A program made the translations under genes and the position numbers. A stretch of DNA of 55,544 nucleotides from DAOTXR01 sp034435375 (GTDB lineage: Bacteria > Chloroflexota > Anaerolineae > Aggregatilineales > UBA3940), in the NCBI GenBank assembly GCA_034435375.1, contig DAOTXR010000006.1, positions 1 through 55,544 on the forward strand, read 5' to 3'. The notes beneath the pieces were generated by a model. That model was not told where the DNA came from, searched no databases, and saw only the letters and a program-made list of their open reading frames with translations. This document shows positions 8,731 through 16,161 of the stretch, in pieces. The first letter of the stretch is position 1, and every line of letters starts with the position of its first letter.

Positions 8731-9768
8731 GTGACAACTGAGGTATCGCGTCGTAGCTTTCTGAAATCCGCTGGCCTCGCTGCGATCAGTGTCGTGGCTG
8801 GCAAGCTGGGGCCTCAGCGCGCCGCTAGCCATCGACTCGTGGCGCAGGAAGTCACTCACTGGGATGGTTCGCCCTTCGGTCGTGTTCTCCAAGATGTGAT
8901 GACCATCTACACCGAACCTGCCTGGGGATCGGCTCCTACTCGCCAGTATTATACCTGGAATGATGTGATTCCTGTGATTGCTGCTGTGGTGGGCGATGGT
9001 CTGTACGCGACCAATGACACCTGGCTCCAAACCGACCAGGGCTACGTCTACTCCTCATGGGTGCAGCCGGTCAACGACCTACCCAACAACCCTGTGGCGC
9101 CCATCGGCGAGGGAGGGGTATGGGCCGTTGTGACCGTGCCCTGCACCTGGTCACGTACCGGCCCTGACGACGGTCACACGCGCCGTCACCGGATGTACTA
9201 CAACACCGTTCACCGTCTCATCGGCGTGGAGAACGGTTATTACCTCGCTGAAGAGACCTACGGGGCGCGTTATTGGCTGAAGGCGGCGCACCTGCGGGTT
9301 ATCTCGCCGGAAGAACTCGCGCCGATCTCCGAGCACGTTCCCCCTGAAGACAAACACATTGAGGTCAGCATTGCCGAGCAGATGCTGTATGCTTTCGAGG
9401 GCGATCAGGTGGTGTTCACGGCCCGCGTCTCGACCGGGGTATCCAAGACGCCCACTCCTCTTGGCGAGTTCCGTGTGCACCTGAAGCGACACGGCCACCG
9501 GATGATCGGTGGGCAGGGCGAGGACTTCTACAACCTGCCCGCCATCCCCTGGATTTCCTATTTCAGCCAGGCTTTCGCCGCACTGCACGGCACTTACTGG
9601 CACAACGATTACGGTCGCCGCCACAGCGCAGGCTGTGTTAACCTGCATCCGGAGGCTGCCAGATGGCTGTTTCGCTGGACGACGCCAGCCGCCAACTACT
9701 GGGACTTTGGCACCTCCGCGGATCCTCTCCAGGGCGTTGTTGGCACGCGGGTGGTCGTGCGCTGGTGA
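8731..9768 (+). CDS. Tat-exported L,D-transpeptidase (YkuD domain)
   Basis: A 345-residue exported enzyme that should form 3-3 cross-links or attach proteins in peptidoglycan. The N-terminus has a twin-arginine signal ('SRRSFLKSAGLAAISVVAG'). Residues about 40-200 are an all-beta region with SH3-like flavour. The catalytic YkuD domain spans about 205-345: 'KHIEVSIAEQMLYAFEGDQ', then 'HGTYWHNDYG' (His286) and 'HSAGCVNLHPEAARW' with His298 and nucleophile Cys302. The start is GTG at 8731 with GAAGGAAGGC just upstream. Using Tat for an L,D-transpeptidase suggests folding before export. It is divergent from the HAD gene and followed by tRNA-Phe. Confidence 0.9.
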   Translation: MTTEVSRRSFLKSAGLAAISVVAGKLGPQRAASHRLVAQEVTHWDGSPFGRVLQDVMTIYTEPAWGSAPTRQYYTWNDVIPVIAAVVGDGLYATNDTWLQTDQGYVYSSWVQPVNDLPNNPVAPIGEGGVWAVVTVPCTWSRTGPDDGHTRRHRMYYNTVHRLIGVENGYYLAEETYGARYWLKAAHLRVISPEELAPISEHVPPEDKHIEVSIAEQMLYAFEGDQVVFTARVSTGVSKTPTPLGEFRVHLKRHGHRMIGGQGEDFYNLPAIPWISYFSQAFAALHGTYWHNDYGRRHSAGCVNLHPEAARWLFRWTTPAANYWDFGTSADPLQGVVGTRVVVRW

Positions 9769-9783
9769 TGCCTCGCTCCTTTC

Positions 9784-9811
9784 TTGACTCCTTGCCGTCC
9801 CAGGTTATAAT
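9784..9811 (+). promoter_or_regulatory. tRNA-Phe promoter (TTGACT, 16 bp, TATAAT)
   Basis: TTGACT at 9784-9789 and TATAAT at 9806-9811, 16 bp apart, lie just behind the L,D-transpeptidase stop. The predicted start near 9818 is only a few bases ahead of the tRNA. Confidence 0.75.
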
Positions 9812-9824
9812 ATTCCTAACCATC

Positions 9825-9897
9825 GCCGAGGTAGCTCAGTTGGTAGAGCATATGACTGAAAATCATAGGGTCCCCAGTTCAAGTCTGGGCCTCGGCA
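9825..9897 (+). tRNA. tRNA-Phe (GAA anticodon)
   Basis: A standard cloverleaf. The acceptor is GCCGAGG (9825-9831) with CCTCGGC (9890-9896) and discriminator A9897. The D arm is GCTCAGTTGGTAGAGC, the anticodon stem TATGA/TCATA carries loop CTGAAAA (anticodon GAA), and the T arm CCCAG/CTGGG encloses TTCAAGT. CCA is not encoded. The AT-richer islet with decayed IS ends starts shortly downstream, and tRNA 3' ends are common integration sites. I did not find a repeated copy of the tRNA 3' end in the islet. Confidence 0.97.
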
Positions 9898-9944
9898 CTG
9901 TGTCAGAGTAGAATCGGCGAAGTTTTTCGAGGCACATCTCGATG

Positions 9945-9985
9945 GGCTGCCAGTGTGTTCTCCGGCAGCCTCGTCTGTTTTTAAC
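9945..9985 (+). terminator. Terminator after tRNA-Phe
   Basis: GGCTGCC (9945-9951) and GGCAGCC (9964-9970) form a 7-bp stem, followed by a T-rich tail with TTTTT at 9978-9982. It would end the short tRNA-Phe transcript. Confidence 0.65.
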
Positions 9986-10224
9986 TTTACACTATCCAGC
10001 CAGTGCTCCACTGCACTGCGTCTTCTCATGAAGAGAGAGTCTCGATCCTGCAACGTGCCTATTTGCTGCCTGTAGACAGCCGCGCTATCATCGCAAGGTC
10101 TCTGGAACAAGCATTTTCCCGAAAACATCAGAGGAACTTTCAGGACAACCTCAGGCTTTGCGAAAAGTAATAATGAGAATCTCTGCTGGTCGTTCGTCCC
10201 GTCAGGAGGCAGGGCTACACACGC

Positions 10225-10335
10225 CTCTATCTCACCCCGGCTGAGTTCAAGGCGGCGCTGGTTACCACCCGATCCTCTCTTTATCCGGGCACAAAGCTGT
10301 CCAGGAATCCGACCACATTACATAAGCCTCATAGT
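10225..10335 (+). pseudogene. IS3-family transposase (orfB) C-terminal remnant
   Basis: In the plus frame this reads 'LYLTPAEFKAALVTTRSS', then a short tail with 'KLSRNPTTLHKPHS'. The 'YLTPAEF' block near the C-terminus is the hallmark of IS3-type OrfB integrases. Its DNA aligns by eye with the remnant at 11926-12185 on the opposite strand, including the 3' flank: both contain CTGTCCA-R-GAATC, then ACC-R-CA and TTACA-K-AAGCC. No upstream transposase body is present. The rest of 9898-10375 shows only the tRNA terminator and no other recognisable feature. Confidence 0.6.
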
Positions 10336-10375
10336 TTATCCTGATTTACACTCTTGCTATCGTTGAGCCAAAAGC

Positions 10376-11929
10376 TTAATGTTCAATACCCGCACAATAA
10401 TATAGAACAGCCGCAGGGTAATAATCAGCAGAAGTCAACGCAATCGGTTCGCAGGATTCGGTTACATAAGCATACGCCAGATAATATGTATCAGCACCCG
10501 AAGATATAAGACATAACCAGTAGGGAGTCATTACAACGTATGCTGGAGTGACCCGTTCAAAGAATGAAGAAATAAGCGACCTGTCGATTGGCGTTTGCTC
10601 TTCAATAGATAGCCAGTTTGAAGCGGCTGTGGAGACGAACGGTTCGTTGGGACGGGCATACCAGAACTGGTGGGGAGCCACCAACCGTTCTCCAGGAGGT
10701 ATACGTTCAACCAAGGGCTGTGCATATGAAAACAGGTCTTCGTTGCGAAACTTATAAAGCAAGTAGAGATCGCCTGCTAGGAAAGGAAGAACAAGAAGGA
10801 GGGGCAACAAAATACGCAGAAACTGCCCTTTTAATGGCCATTTTCGCAGTGAGGAAAGCCAGGTTCCCAGCTTATCGAATGCAAACGCCGTAGCCAATGA
10901 AAACAGGGGAATCCAGAGCATGGCATAATACCATGACTTAAGCCTGACCATCAGCGCAAAAAGGAGAAATGCTATCCCTAAATAGCAAAGCACCAGTCTG
11001 GATGCCTGTGACTTATCCGTAGCCAGATAAAACAGTCCAGCAATATAGAATACCGCTGCGTAGGCATTTAGGTAGTTGTTGCCCGCGATGAAGTTGTCCC
11101 ACAGAAAACTTACGAGGCTGGTAGCTGCCTTGAGAACATTCTGGTCGAGGAGATCAGTTGCCCCACGCACGGCATAGAATTGGAACATCTGGATATTGAA
11201 GATCTGTGGATCGGGCAAAAGATGGACCAGCAACCAGTACACAAGGCCAATCACGCCTCCTGCCGAGAATGCGAGCACCAGCCGCCATTTAATAGGATGA
11301 GACAGCGTCACAAGGCCGATCAGGAATACAAAGGAGGTAGCAATGGCGAAAACCAGCCCATTCAGGTGAACATCGACAGCAAGCGAAGCGATTAATCCAA
11401 GGGAAAAGGCAGTTACAGGACTGGAACTCAGTTTTAGTTTCCACAGAAGCCAGAGCAGGACAATGGCCATCATTGCTAGCATTGCTTCTGGGCGTGCAAA
11501 ATGAGTATGGTAGAGCGTCTGCCAGGACAGAAGGTACAGAGATGCCGCCACAACACCGATAGCCGTGCTGTACATAGACCGGCCAAGCTGATACAGCACT
11601 ACAGCTGTGATAACCCCCGCTGCCAGAGATGGCAGGCGGCTGGACCACAGCGAAGGCCCGAATATCCCCTGTGACAGGCCCAGGCTGGCTTCAAATAACC
11701 TGCCAAGAGGCACCACGCTTATGTTGCTCCCCGCAACTCCCAGGTTGGAATCAAATCCAAACCGCCCCTCCCTCCAGGCGTTGTATCCAATCTCACTCAG
11801 AAAGCCTTCGTCACAACTGGCTGTTGGATACCTGTCAGCGGTGAGCAGGTTCAGAACAAGCCACGCGAGGAATAAGAGAAGCATCCCCGCTCTCCACTTA
11901 GCGGGAATTTCGTGCTTATCATTTCTCAT
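10376..11929 (-). CDS. GT-C family membrane glycosyltransferase (islet copy)
   Basis: A 517-residue polytopic membrane protein of the GT-C/ArnT-PMT type, which uses lipid-linked sugars and acts at the outer face of the membrane. Helix 1 is 'MLLLFLAWLVLNLL', followed in the first outer loop by the catalytic-type acidic pair in 'SCDEGFLSEIGYNAWREGRF' (Asp40-Glu41). About ten more helices and a C-terminal soluble region follow. It is clearly paralogous to the protein at 13630-15186 ('GDEAYLSNIGYNAIREGRFG'). The base composition is visibly AT-richer than its neighbours. It sits between two inverted IS3-type remnants, and its ATG overlaps the right remnant's stop. An inner ATG at 11884 has a better ribosome site (GGAG, 7 bp spacing). 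Acceptor and sugar are unknown. Confidence 0.82.
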   Translation of the reverse strand: MRNDKHEIPAKWRAGMLLLFLAWLVLNLLTADRYPTASCDEGFLSEIGYNAWREGRFGFDSNLGVAGSNISVVPLGRLFEASLGLSQGIFGPSLWSSRLPSLAAGVITAVVLYQLGRSMYSTAIGVVAASLYLLSWQTLYHTHFARPEAMLAMMAIVLLWLLWKLKLSSSPVTAFSLGLIASLAVDVHLNGLVFAIATSFVFLIGLVTLSHPIKWRLVLAFSAGGVIGLVYWLLVHLLPDPQIFNIQMFQFYAVRGATDLLDQNVLKAATSLVSFLWDNFIAGNNYLNAYAAVFYIAGLFYLATDKSQASRLVLCYLGIAFLLFALMVRLKSWYYAMLWIPLFSLATAFAFDKLGTWLSSLRKWPLKGQFLRILLPLLLVLPFLAGDLYLLYKFRNEDLFSYAQPLVERIPPGERLVAPHQFWYARPNEPFVSTAASNWLSIEEQTPIDRSLISSFFERVTPAYVVMTPYWLCLISSGADTYYLAYAYVTESCEPIALTSADYYPAAVLYYCAGIEH

Positions 11930-12185
11930 GACAGATCAATTCGATTGTCCACTGTGGTTTTTACCACTCTGGCTTCTGTAACTGCGGTTAGATTCTTGGA
12001 CAGTTTTAAGCCGGAAATCAGTAGAGAGTCAGGCTGGCTGACAGCCACCCTCGTCTCAAACTCGGCTGGAGTGAGATAGCCGAGCGCCGAGTGAATGCGC
12101 TCGGTCATGTACTCAACCTCCAGCCAGTGAGCTAGCTGCTCAAATGCGTCGCCGAAGTCCTGATGCTCAGTATAGTCGATACATC
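11926..12185 (-). pseudogene. IS3-family transposase (orfB) C-terminal remnant
   Basis: The minus frame reads 'DYTEHQDFGDAFEQLAHWLE', then 'VEYMTERIHSALGYLTPAEF' and a short tail ending at TGA 11926-11928. This is the end of an IS3-type OrfB integrase: the helix before 'R-I-H-S-A-L-G-Y-x-T-P-A-E-F' is characteristic. Upstream the frame meets a stop near 12186, so the catalytic DDE core is missing. It is inverted relative to the remnant at 10225-10335, and the two share their 3' flank. Its left end abuts the glycosyltransferase start codon. Its right end abuts a truncated acyltransferase, suggesting the element inserted into that gene and then decayed. Confidence 0.75.
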
Positions 12186-12374
12186 GACTTTAGACAAAAA
12201 ACAAGGACGGTTGGGCAGCAGGGCTGGCTCGCGCTGGGCGTGACGGCTTTCGTGCTCACCTTTGCGTGGCTCGCCTCTAAGGTGGTCGAGCAACCTTTCC
12301 TGTCGTCGAAACCGGCTCGACGTTCGGGTGCGCTTGCGCCCGTCGGGGCAGAGAGCGAAGCGCCCGCCGAGTAG
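12186..12374 (+). pseudogene. Acyltransferase-3 (OafA-like) C-terminal fragment
   Basis: After the IS remnant the plus frame continues as 'LALGVTAFVLTFAWLASKVV', then 'EQPFL', and ends with a basic/Pro tail at TAG 12372-12374. A last transmembrane helix followed by 'x-x-V-E-x-P-F-L' is the typical end of membrane O-acyltransferases of the OafA/YrhL (Acyl_transf_3) family. About 60 residues remain of roughly 350-400, so the gene is broken. No start or ribosome site is present. It points to a former surface-sugar modification gene next to ddl. Confidence 0.55.
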
Positions 12375-12502
12375 CAATTCGGGTGGAGGACCTGGCTGCC
12401 CTGGCCAAGCTTCAGCCATAGACATGTCACATCCTGCGTGACTCTGCGCTACAATAGATAATCCAGTGACTCCTTCAATTCAAAAGAACAGGACGGTCTA
12501 TC

Positions 12503-13624
12503 TTGGCTGGTCAGCGCATTCGCGTCGGCGTCATCTTCGGGGGCCGCAGTGGCGAGCACGAGGTCTCGCTGCGTTCGGCTCGCTCGATCATGGACGCCAT
12601 CGACAAGGACAAATACGAGGTGCTGCCCATCGGCATCACCAAAGAAGGTCGCTGGATCGCCGGAGGCGACCCCCTGAAGGCCCTGACGACCGGCGAGCCT
12701 CAGTCTGTCCCTGCGGCGCTGATCGGCGAACCAGGCGACCCCACGCTCAAGGCCATCGAGCCAGTCAGCAGGCGGTCGTCAAGCATGACGGCCATCGCCA
12801 CCCTCGATGTGATCTTTCCGGTGCTGCATGGGCCTTTTGGGGAGGATGGCACGGTGCAGGGTCTGTTGGAGCTGGCCAATATCCCCTATGTTGGAGCAGG
12901 GGTGATCGGATCGGCTGTTGGCATGGATAAAGCGATCTTTAAATCGATCATGGTTGCCCACGGGCTGCCAGTGCTGCCTCATCTGTTGGTGTTGCGCTCC
13001 GAATGGGAGGCAAGCCGTGAAGCAGTGCTCGACCGTGTTGAGGCCGCCTTGCATTATCCCCTGTTTGTCAAGCCGGTGAACCTGGGCAGCAGCGTGGGGA
13101 TCAGCAAAGCCAAGGACCGCGCCGGGCTGGCCGCCGGACTGGACGAGGCTGCCCGCTACGACCGCCGCCTGCTGATCGAGCAGGGCATCCCAGCCCGCGA
13201 GATCGAGGTCAGCGTTCTCGGCAACGATCAGCCGATAGCTTCAATACCTGGCGAGATCGTTCCAGGCGATGAGTTCTACTCCTACACCGACAAGTATCTC
13301 AGCGATGCTGCCCAGCTCCTCATCCCGGCTCCACTCGACCCTGAGACCGCCTCCCTAGCTCAAGAGCTGTCAATCCGCGCCTTCAAGGCCATCGACTGCG
13401 CCGGGCTGGCACGCTGCGATTTCCTGCTCGACAAAGAGACAGGCAGGCTGTGGATTAACGAGATCAACACCATCCCCGGCTTTACGTCGATCAGCATGTA
13501 CCCCAAACTGTGGGAGGCCAGTGGCATTCCCTATCCGGAGCTGATCGACCGCCTGATCCAGTTGGCGCTGGAGCGTCACACCGACAAGCAGCGCAACCAG
13601 ACCAGTTACCAGCCAGGAGCCTGA
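12503..13624 (+). CDS. ddl: D-alanine--D-alanine ligase
   Basis: This cytoplasmic ATP-grasp enzyme joins two D-Ala for peptidoglycan precursors. It has 373 residues, the usual Ddl length. Diagnostic motifs are the N-terminal 'VIFGGRSGEHEVSLRSARSI', 'GPFGEDGTVQGLLELANIPY' followed by 'VGAGVIGSAVGMDK', the ATP-grasp segment 'FVKPVNLGSSVGISK', and the C-terminal metal site 'WINEINTIPGFTSISMYPKL' with the conserved Glu and Asn. The frame supports a TTG start at 12503 with GGACGG upstream. A TACAAT at 12447-12452 may be its -10. It heads a plus-strand group with a GT-C glycosyltransferase 5 bp downstream and ftsQ beyond. Confidence 0.96.
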   Translation: MAGQRIRVGVIFGGRSGEHEVSLRSARSIMDAIDKDKYEVLPIGITKEGRWIAGGDPLKALTTGEPQSVPAALIGEPGDPTLKAIEPVSRRSSSMTAIATLDVIFPVLHGPFGEDGTVQGLLELANIPYVGAGVIGSAVGMDKAIFKSIMVAHGLPVLPHLLVLRSEWEASREAVLDRVEAALHYPLFVKPVNLGSSVGISKAKDRAGLAAGLDEAARYDRRLLIEQGIPAREIEVSVLGNDQPIASIPGEIVPGDEFYSYTDKYLSDAAQLLIPAPLDPETASLAQELSIRAFKAIDCAGLARCDFLLDKETGRLWINEINTIPGFTSISMYPKLWEASGIPYPELIDRLIQLALERHTDKQRNQTSYQPGA

Positions 13625-13629
13625 GCTTC

Positions 13630-15186
13630 ATGCGAATGTCCAGCCTGACCATACGAGTGTATCTGAGCGTCATTGCGGTGTTGTTGGCAGCCAACCTTAT
13701 CAGCCTGCCCTACTTTCCCCCTCCCCATGGAGACGAGGCCTACCTGTCCAATATTGGCTACAACGCCATCAGAGAGGGTCGCTTCGGACTCGACATGGTG
13801 GGCGATCTGGCGGGCCTTCACGAGAGCGTCGTGACCGCTCCACGCGCCTACCAGGTGATTCTGGGAGTCTATCACATCCTTTTCGGCAATACGCTCCTGG
13901 CAGGCCGTCTATCTTCCTTCACCGGCATGGTGGTTGCCCTCGTATTCACCTCCCTGCTGGCTCGTCGGTTGTACAACCCACTGGCAGGGTTGGCGGCAGT
14001 TCCTGTGTTGATGGGCAGTTTGCGTATGCTTTTTACCAGCCACTTCATCCGCAAGGAAATCTGGCTGGTGGCTGCTATCATGGGCGTGCTGTATCTATAC
14101 GTCGTCGTCCGCGAGCGTCCCACCTATGCGGGTTTTGTGGCTTTGGCCCTGTCTTTGGGTCTCGCCTTTGAGCTGCACCAAAACATAGTCTGGTTTGCCG
14201 TTCCAATCGGCCTACTGGTCCTGATCGACCAATATCGAACTGCCGTGGGACGCATGAGGCTGCTTGTCTTTGCAGCCACCGGTGTTGTAGTCGGGCTGGT
14301 TGTGGCGGCGCTCCATTTTCTCCCCGATCCTGCCGCAGCGCTGTCACAGTTCCGCTTTATCGCCGGGCTGGCGGACTGGACGCTATCGGACTACACGCTT
14401 CGATGGGAAGTGACTGCGCAGGTGCTCTATGTCTGGTATCGCTATTTCACGAACCTCAACGGTCTGACCGTCGTCTTCACGCTGTACGCGATCCTGGGGA
14501 TCGTCTGTGCTGCTCTTCAGCGCCAGGAGGCCGACCGAATCTTGTTAGCGGTGTTGGGCCTGTCCTTTTTGGTCTTTGCAGTAGGCCAGCCACACAAGAG
14601 TCCATTCTACGATGTTCTGTGGGATGGTTTGGCGGCTGTGCTGATCGCTGCTGCTGTGTCACGGTTAGTCCCTCACCTCTCCTGGCCTGCCCTCAAGGCC
14701 CTCCCTCATGGCTTGGCAGCGCTATTGCTCCTGATCCCCCTCCTGGTTTCAAGTCTGGTTGGGCATATCTGGATGTATGTTGTGTTCCGCGAGCGGGATT
14801 ACGTGCAATATGAGGAGCGCGTTCTGGCCCTGGTGCCGGAAGGACCCCCTGTGATGGGAGACCTTACTTCGTGGTATGCCTTTCAAGGGCGCAACCCGTT
14901 CACTTCAGACTTGTATCTGACCTTCTACCAGGTGCTACGTGGAGAGTTGCCCGAAGACATATCTGCCGACACCGTAGCTCGCATTCTGGACGAGCTGGAT
15001 GTAAGCTATGTGATCGAAGATGGCGCGATTGGCTGGGGGGAACCATCCCCGCCGGAATACACTGCCTACGTGGCACAGACCTGTCAGCTCGTCGGAAAGG
15101 TCGAAGACGAGTGGTACGGCACCAGGCGCTCCGAAGACCCGCTGTACCTGACCTATGTTTACGATTGTTCCGCCGTTACCCACTGA
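13630..15186 (+). CDS. GT-C family membrane glycosyltransferase inside the ddl-ftsQ cluster
   Basis: A 518-residue polytopic membrane protein starting 5 bp after ddl. Helix 1 is at about residues 8-27, and the first outer loop carries the acidic pair in 'PPPHGDEAYLSNIGYNAIRE' (Asp35-Glu36), as in GT-C enzymes such as ArnT and PMT. About ten further helices precede a soluble C-terminal domain ('LVPEGPPVMGDLTSWYAFQG'). It is paralogous to the islet protein at 10376-11929 and matches its local GC-rich neighbours in composition, so it is probably the resident copy. Its position between ddl and ftsQ suggests a link to envelope growth (inference); such a gene is not a standard dcw member. The sugar and acceptor are unknown. 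Confidence 0.85.
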   Translation: MRMSSLTIRVYLSVIAVLLAANLISLPYFPPPHGDEAYLSNIGYNAIREGRFGLDMVGDLAGLHESVVTAPRAYQVILGVYHILFGNTLLAGRLSSFTGMVVALVFTSLLARRLYNPLAGLAAVPVLMGSLRMLFTSHFIRKEIWLVAAIMGVLYLYVVVRERPTYAGFVALALSLGLAFELHQNIVWFAVPIGLLVLIDQYRTAVGRMRLLVFAATGVVVGLVVAALHFLPDPAAALSQFRFIAGLADWTLSDYTLRWEVTAQVLYVWYRYFTNLNGLTVVFTLYAILGIVCAALQRQEADRILLAVLGLSFLVFAVGQPHKSPFYDVLWDGLAAVLIAAAVSRLVPHLSWPALKALPHGLAALLLLIPLLVSSLVGHIWMYVVFRERDYVQYEERVLALVPEGPPVMGDLTSWYAFQGRNPFTSDLYLTFYQVLRGELPEDISADTVARILDELDVSYVIEDGAIGWGEPSPPEYTAYVAQTCQLVGKVEDEWYGTRRSEDPLYLTYVYDCSAVTH

Positions 15187-15224
15187 GCCACGCTGGCGTT
15201 GAGATGGGACAACGATGAGCCGGT

Positions 15225-16076
15225 ATGACCACACGCCGTAGACAAGGTGAGCCGCAAAGCACGGCTCAGCCCAGCATCCACACTCCACGTCGCACAGACT
15301 CTCCTGCCCCGACGGTGCGGCGCAGGTCCCGGCTGGGCATCCGCCTGCCCGCCGACGGAGCCTTTCCGTGGCGTGCTGTTAGTCTGCTGATGATCCTCGT
15401 GCTCCTTGTGGCAGGCGCAGTGATCTTCACCAACCCGATTTTCTACGTCAGGCAGGTGCAGATCGGTGGAGTACGCTACGTTCCAGCAGAGGAGATTTTC
15501 ACCCAAGCCGGGATCGCTGGGTTTCACGTTTTGTGGGTTGACCCCTCCGAGGTGGCCAGCCGCATAGCGGCCTCGCCCAGCCTGGACTCATCCACGGTGA
15601 TCGTGCAATGGCCTGCCCGTGTGATCATCCTGGTCCGTGAGCGCGAGCCAGCATTGGTATGGGAACAGGGGGGCGCACATTACTGGGTCGATGTGCAGGG
15701 ACACCTGATGTTGATGCGCCGCGACCTGCCCAATCTGGTCCGCGTGATCAACGAAGGGGAGGCCATTCCCTTCCATTGCCCCGGACCAGCCTGCCCTGAT
15801 CCTTCCACGGTGTCCATTGACCCGGCAGTGGTGCAGGGCACCCAGCAGCTCAAAACGCTGCGCTCGAACATAGACGTGTTATACTATGATCCGGCGCGGG
15901 GTCTGAGCTACCAGGATGGACGCGGCTGGCGTGGCTACTTCGGTGTAGGCACCGATATGAACCTCAAGCTCGTGATTTACGAGCAGTTGGTGGCCAGCCT
16001 CGAGGCGCGTGGCCTGGTTCCGATGTATATTGATGTCAGCACACCCGACGCGCCTTACTACCGCCTCAGACAGTGA
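15225..16076 (+). CDS. ftsQ: Cell division protein FtsQ/DivIB
   Basis: A 283-residue bitopic division protein that bridges early and late divisome proteins. A basic, disordered cytoplasmic N-terminus of about 48 residues precedes a single transmembrane helix ('AVSLLMILVLLVAGAVIF', about 51-68). The POTRA domain follows immediately ('FYVRQVQIGGVRYVPAEEIF', then 'VASRIAASPSLDSSTVIVQW'), then the FtsQ beta domain ('VREREPALVWEQGGAHYWVD', 'QGHLMLMR'). The order after ddl and before ftsA is the classical dcw order. The ribosome site before the ATG is weak. Confidence 0.93.
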   Translation: MTTRRRQGEPQSTAQPSIHTPRRTDSPAPTVRRRSRLGIRLPADGAFPWRAVSLLMILVLLVAGAVIFTNPIFYVRQVQIGGVRYVPAEEIFTQAGIAGFHVLWVDPSEVASRIAASPSLDSSTVIVQWPARVIILVREREPALVWEQGGAHYWVDVQGHLMLMRRDLPNLVRVINEGEAIPFHCPGPACPDPSTVSIDPAVVQGTQQLKTLRSNIDVLYYDPARGLSYQDGRGWRGYFGVGTDMNLKLVIYEQLVASLEARGLVPMYIDVSTPDAPYYRLRQ

Positions 16077-16161
16077 TCCCGATCCGGCAGGTTCAAGCGG
16101 GGCCTGTCCCCGCGCGGCAGACCACAGACATCTGAGGCAGCCATACAAAACGAGTTGAACA

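Noticed and set aside
9805..10128. Minus-strand open frame over tRNA-Phe
   Set aside because: It contains the well-known antisense-tRNA peptide 'GPDLNWGPYDFQSYALPTEL' and has no coding support.
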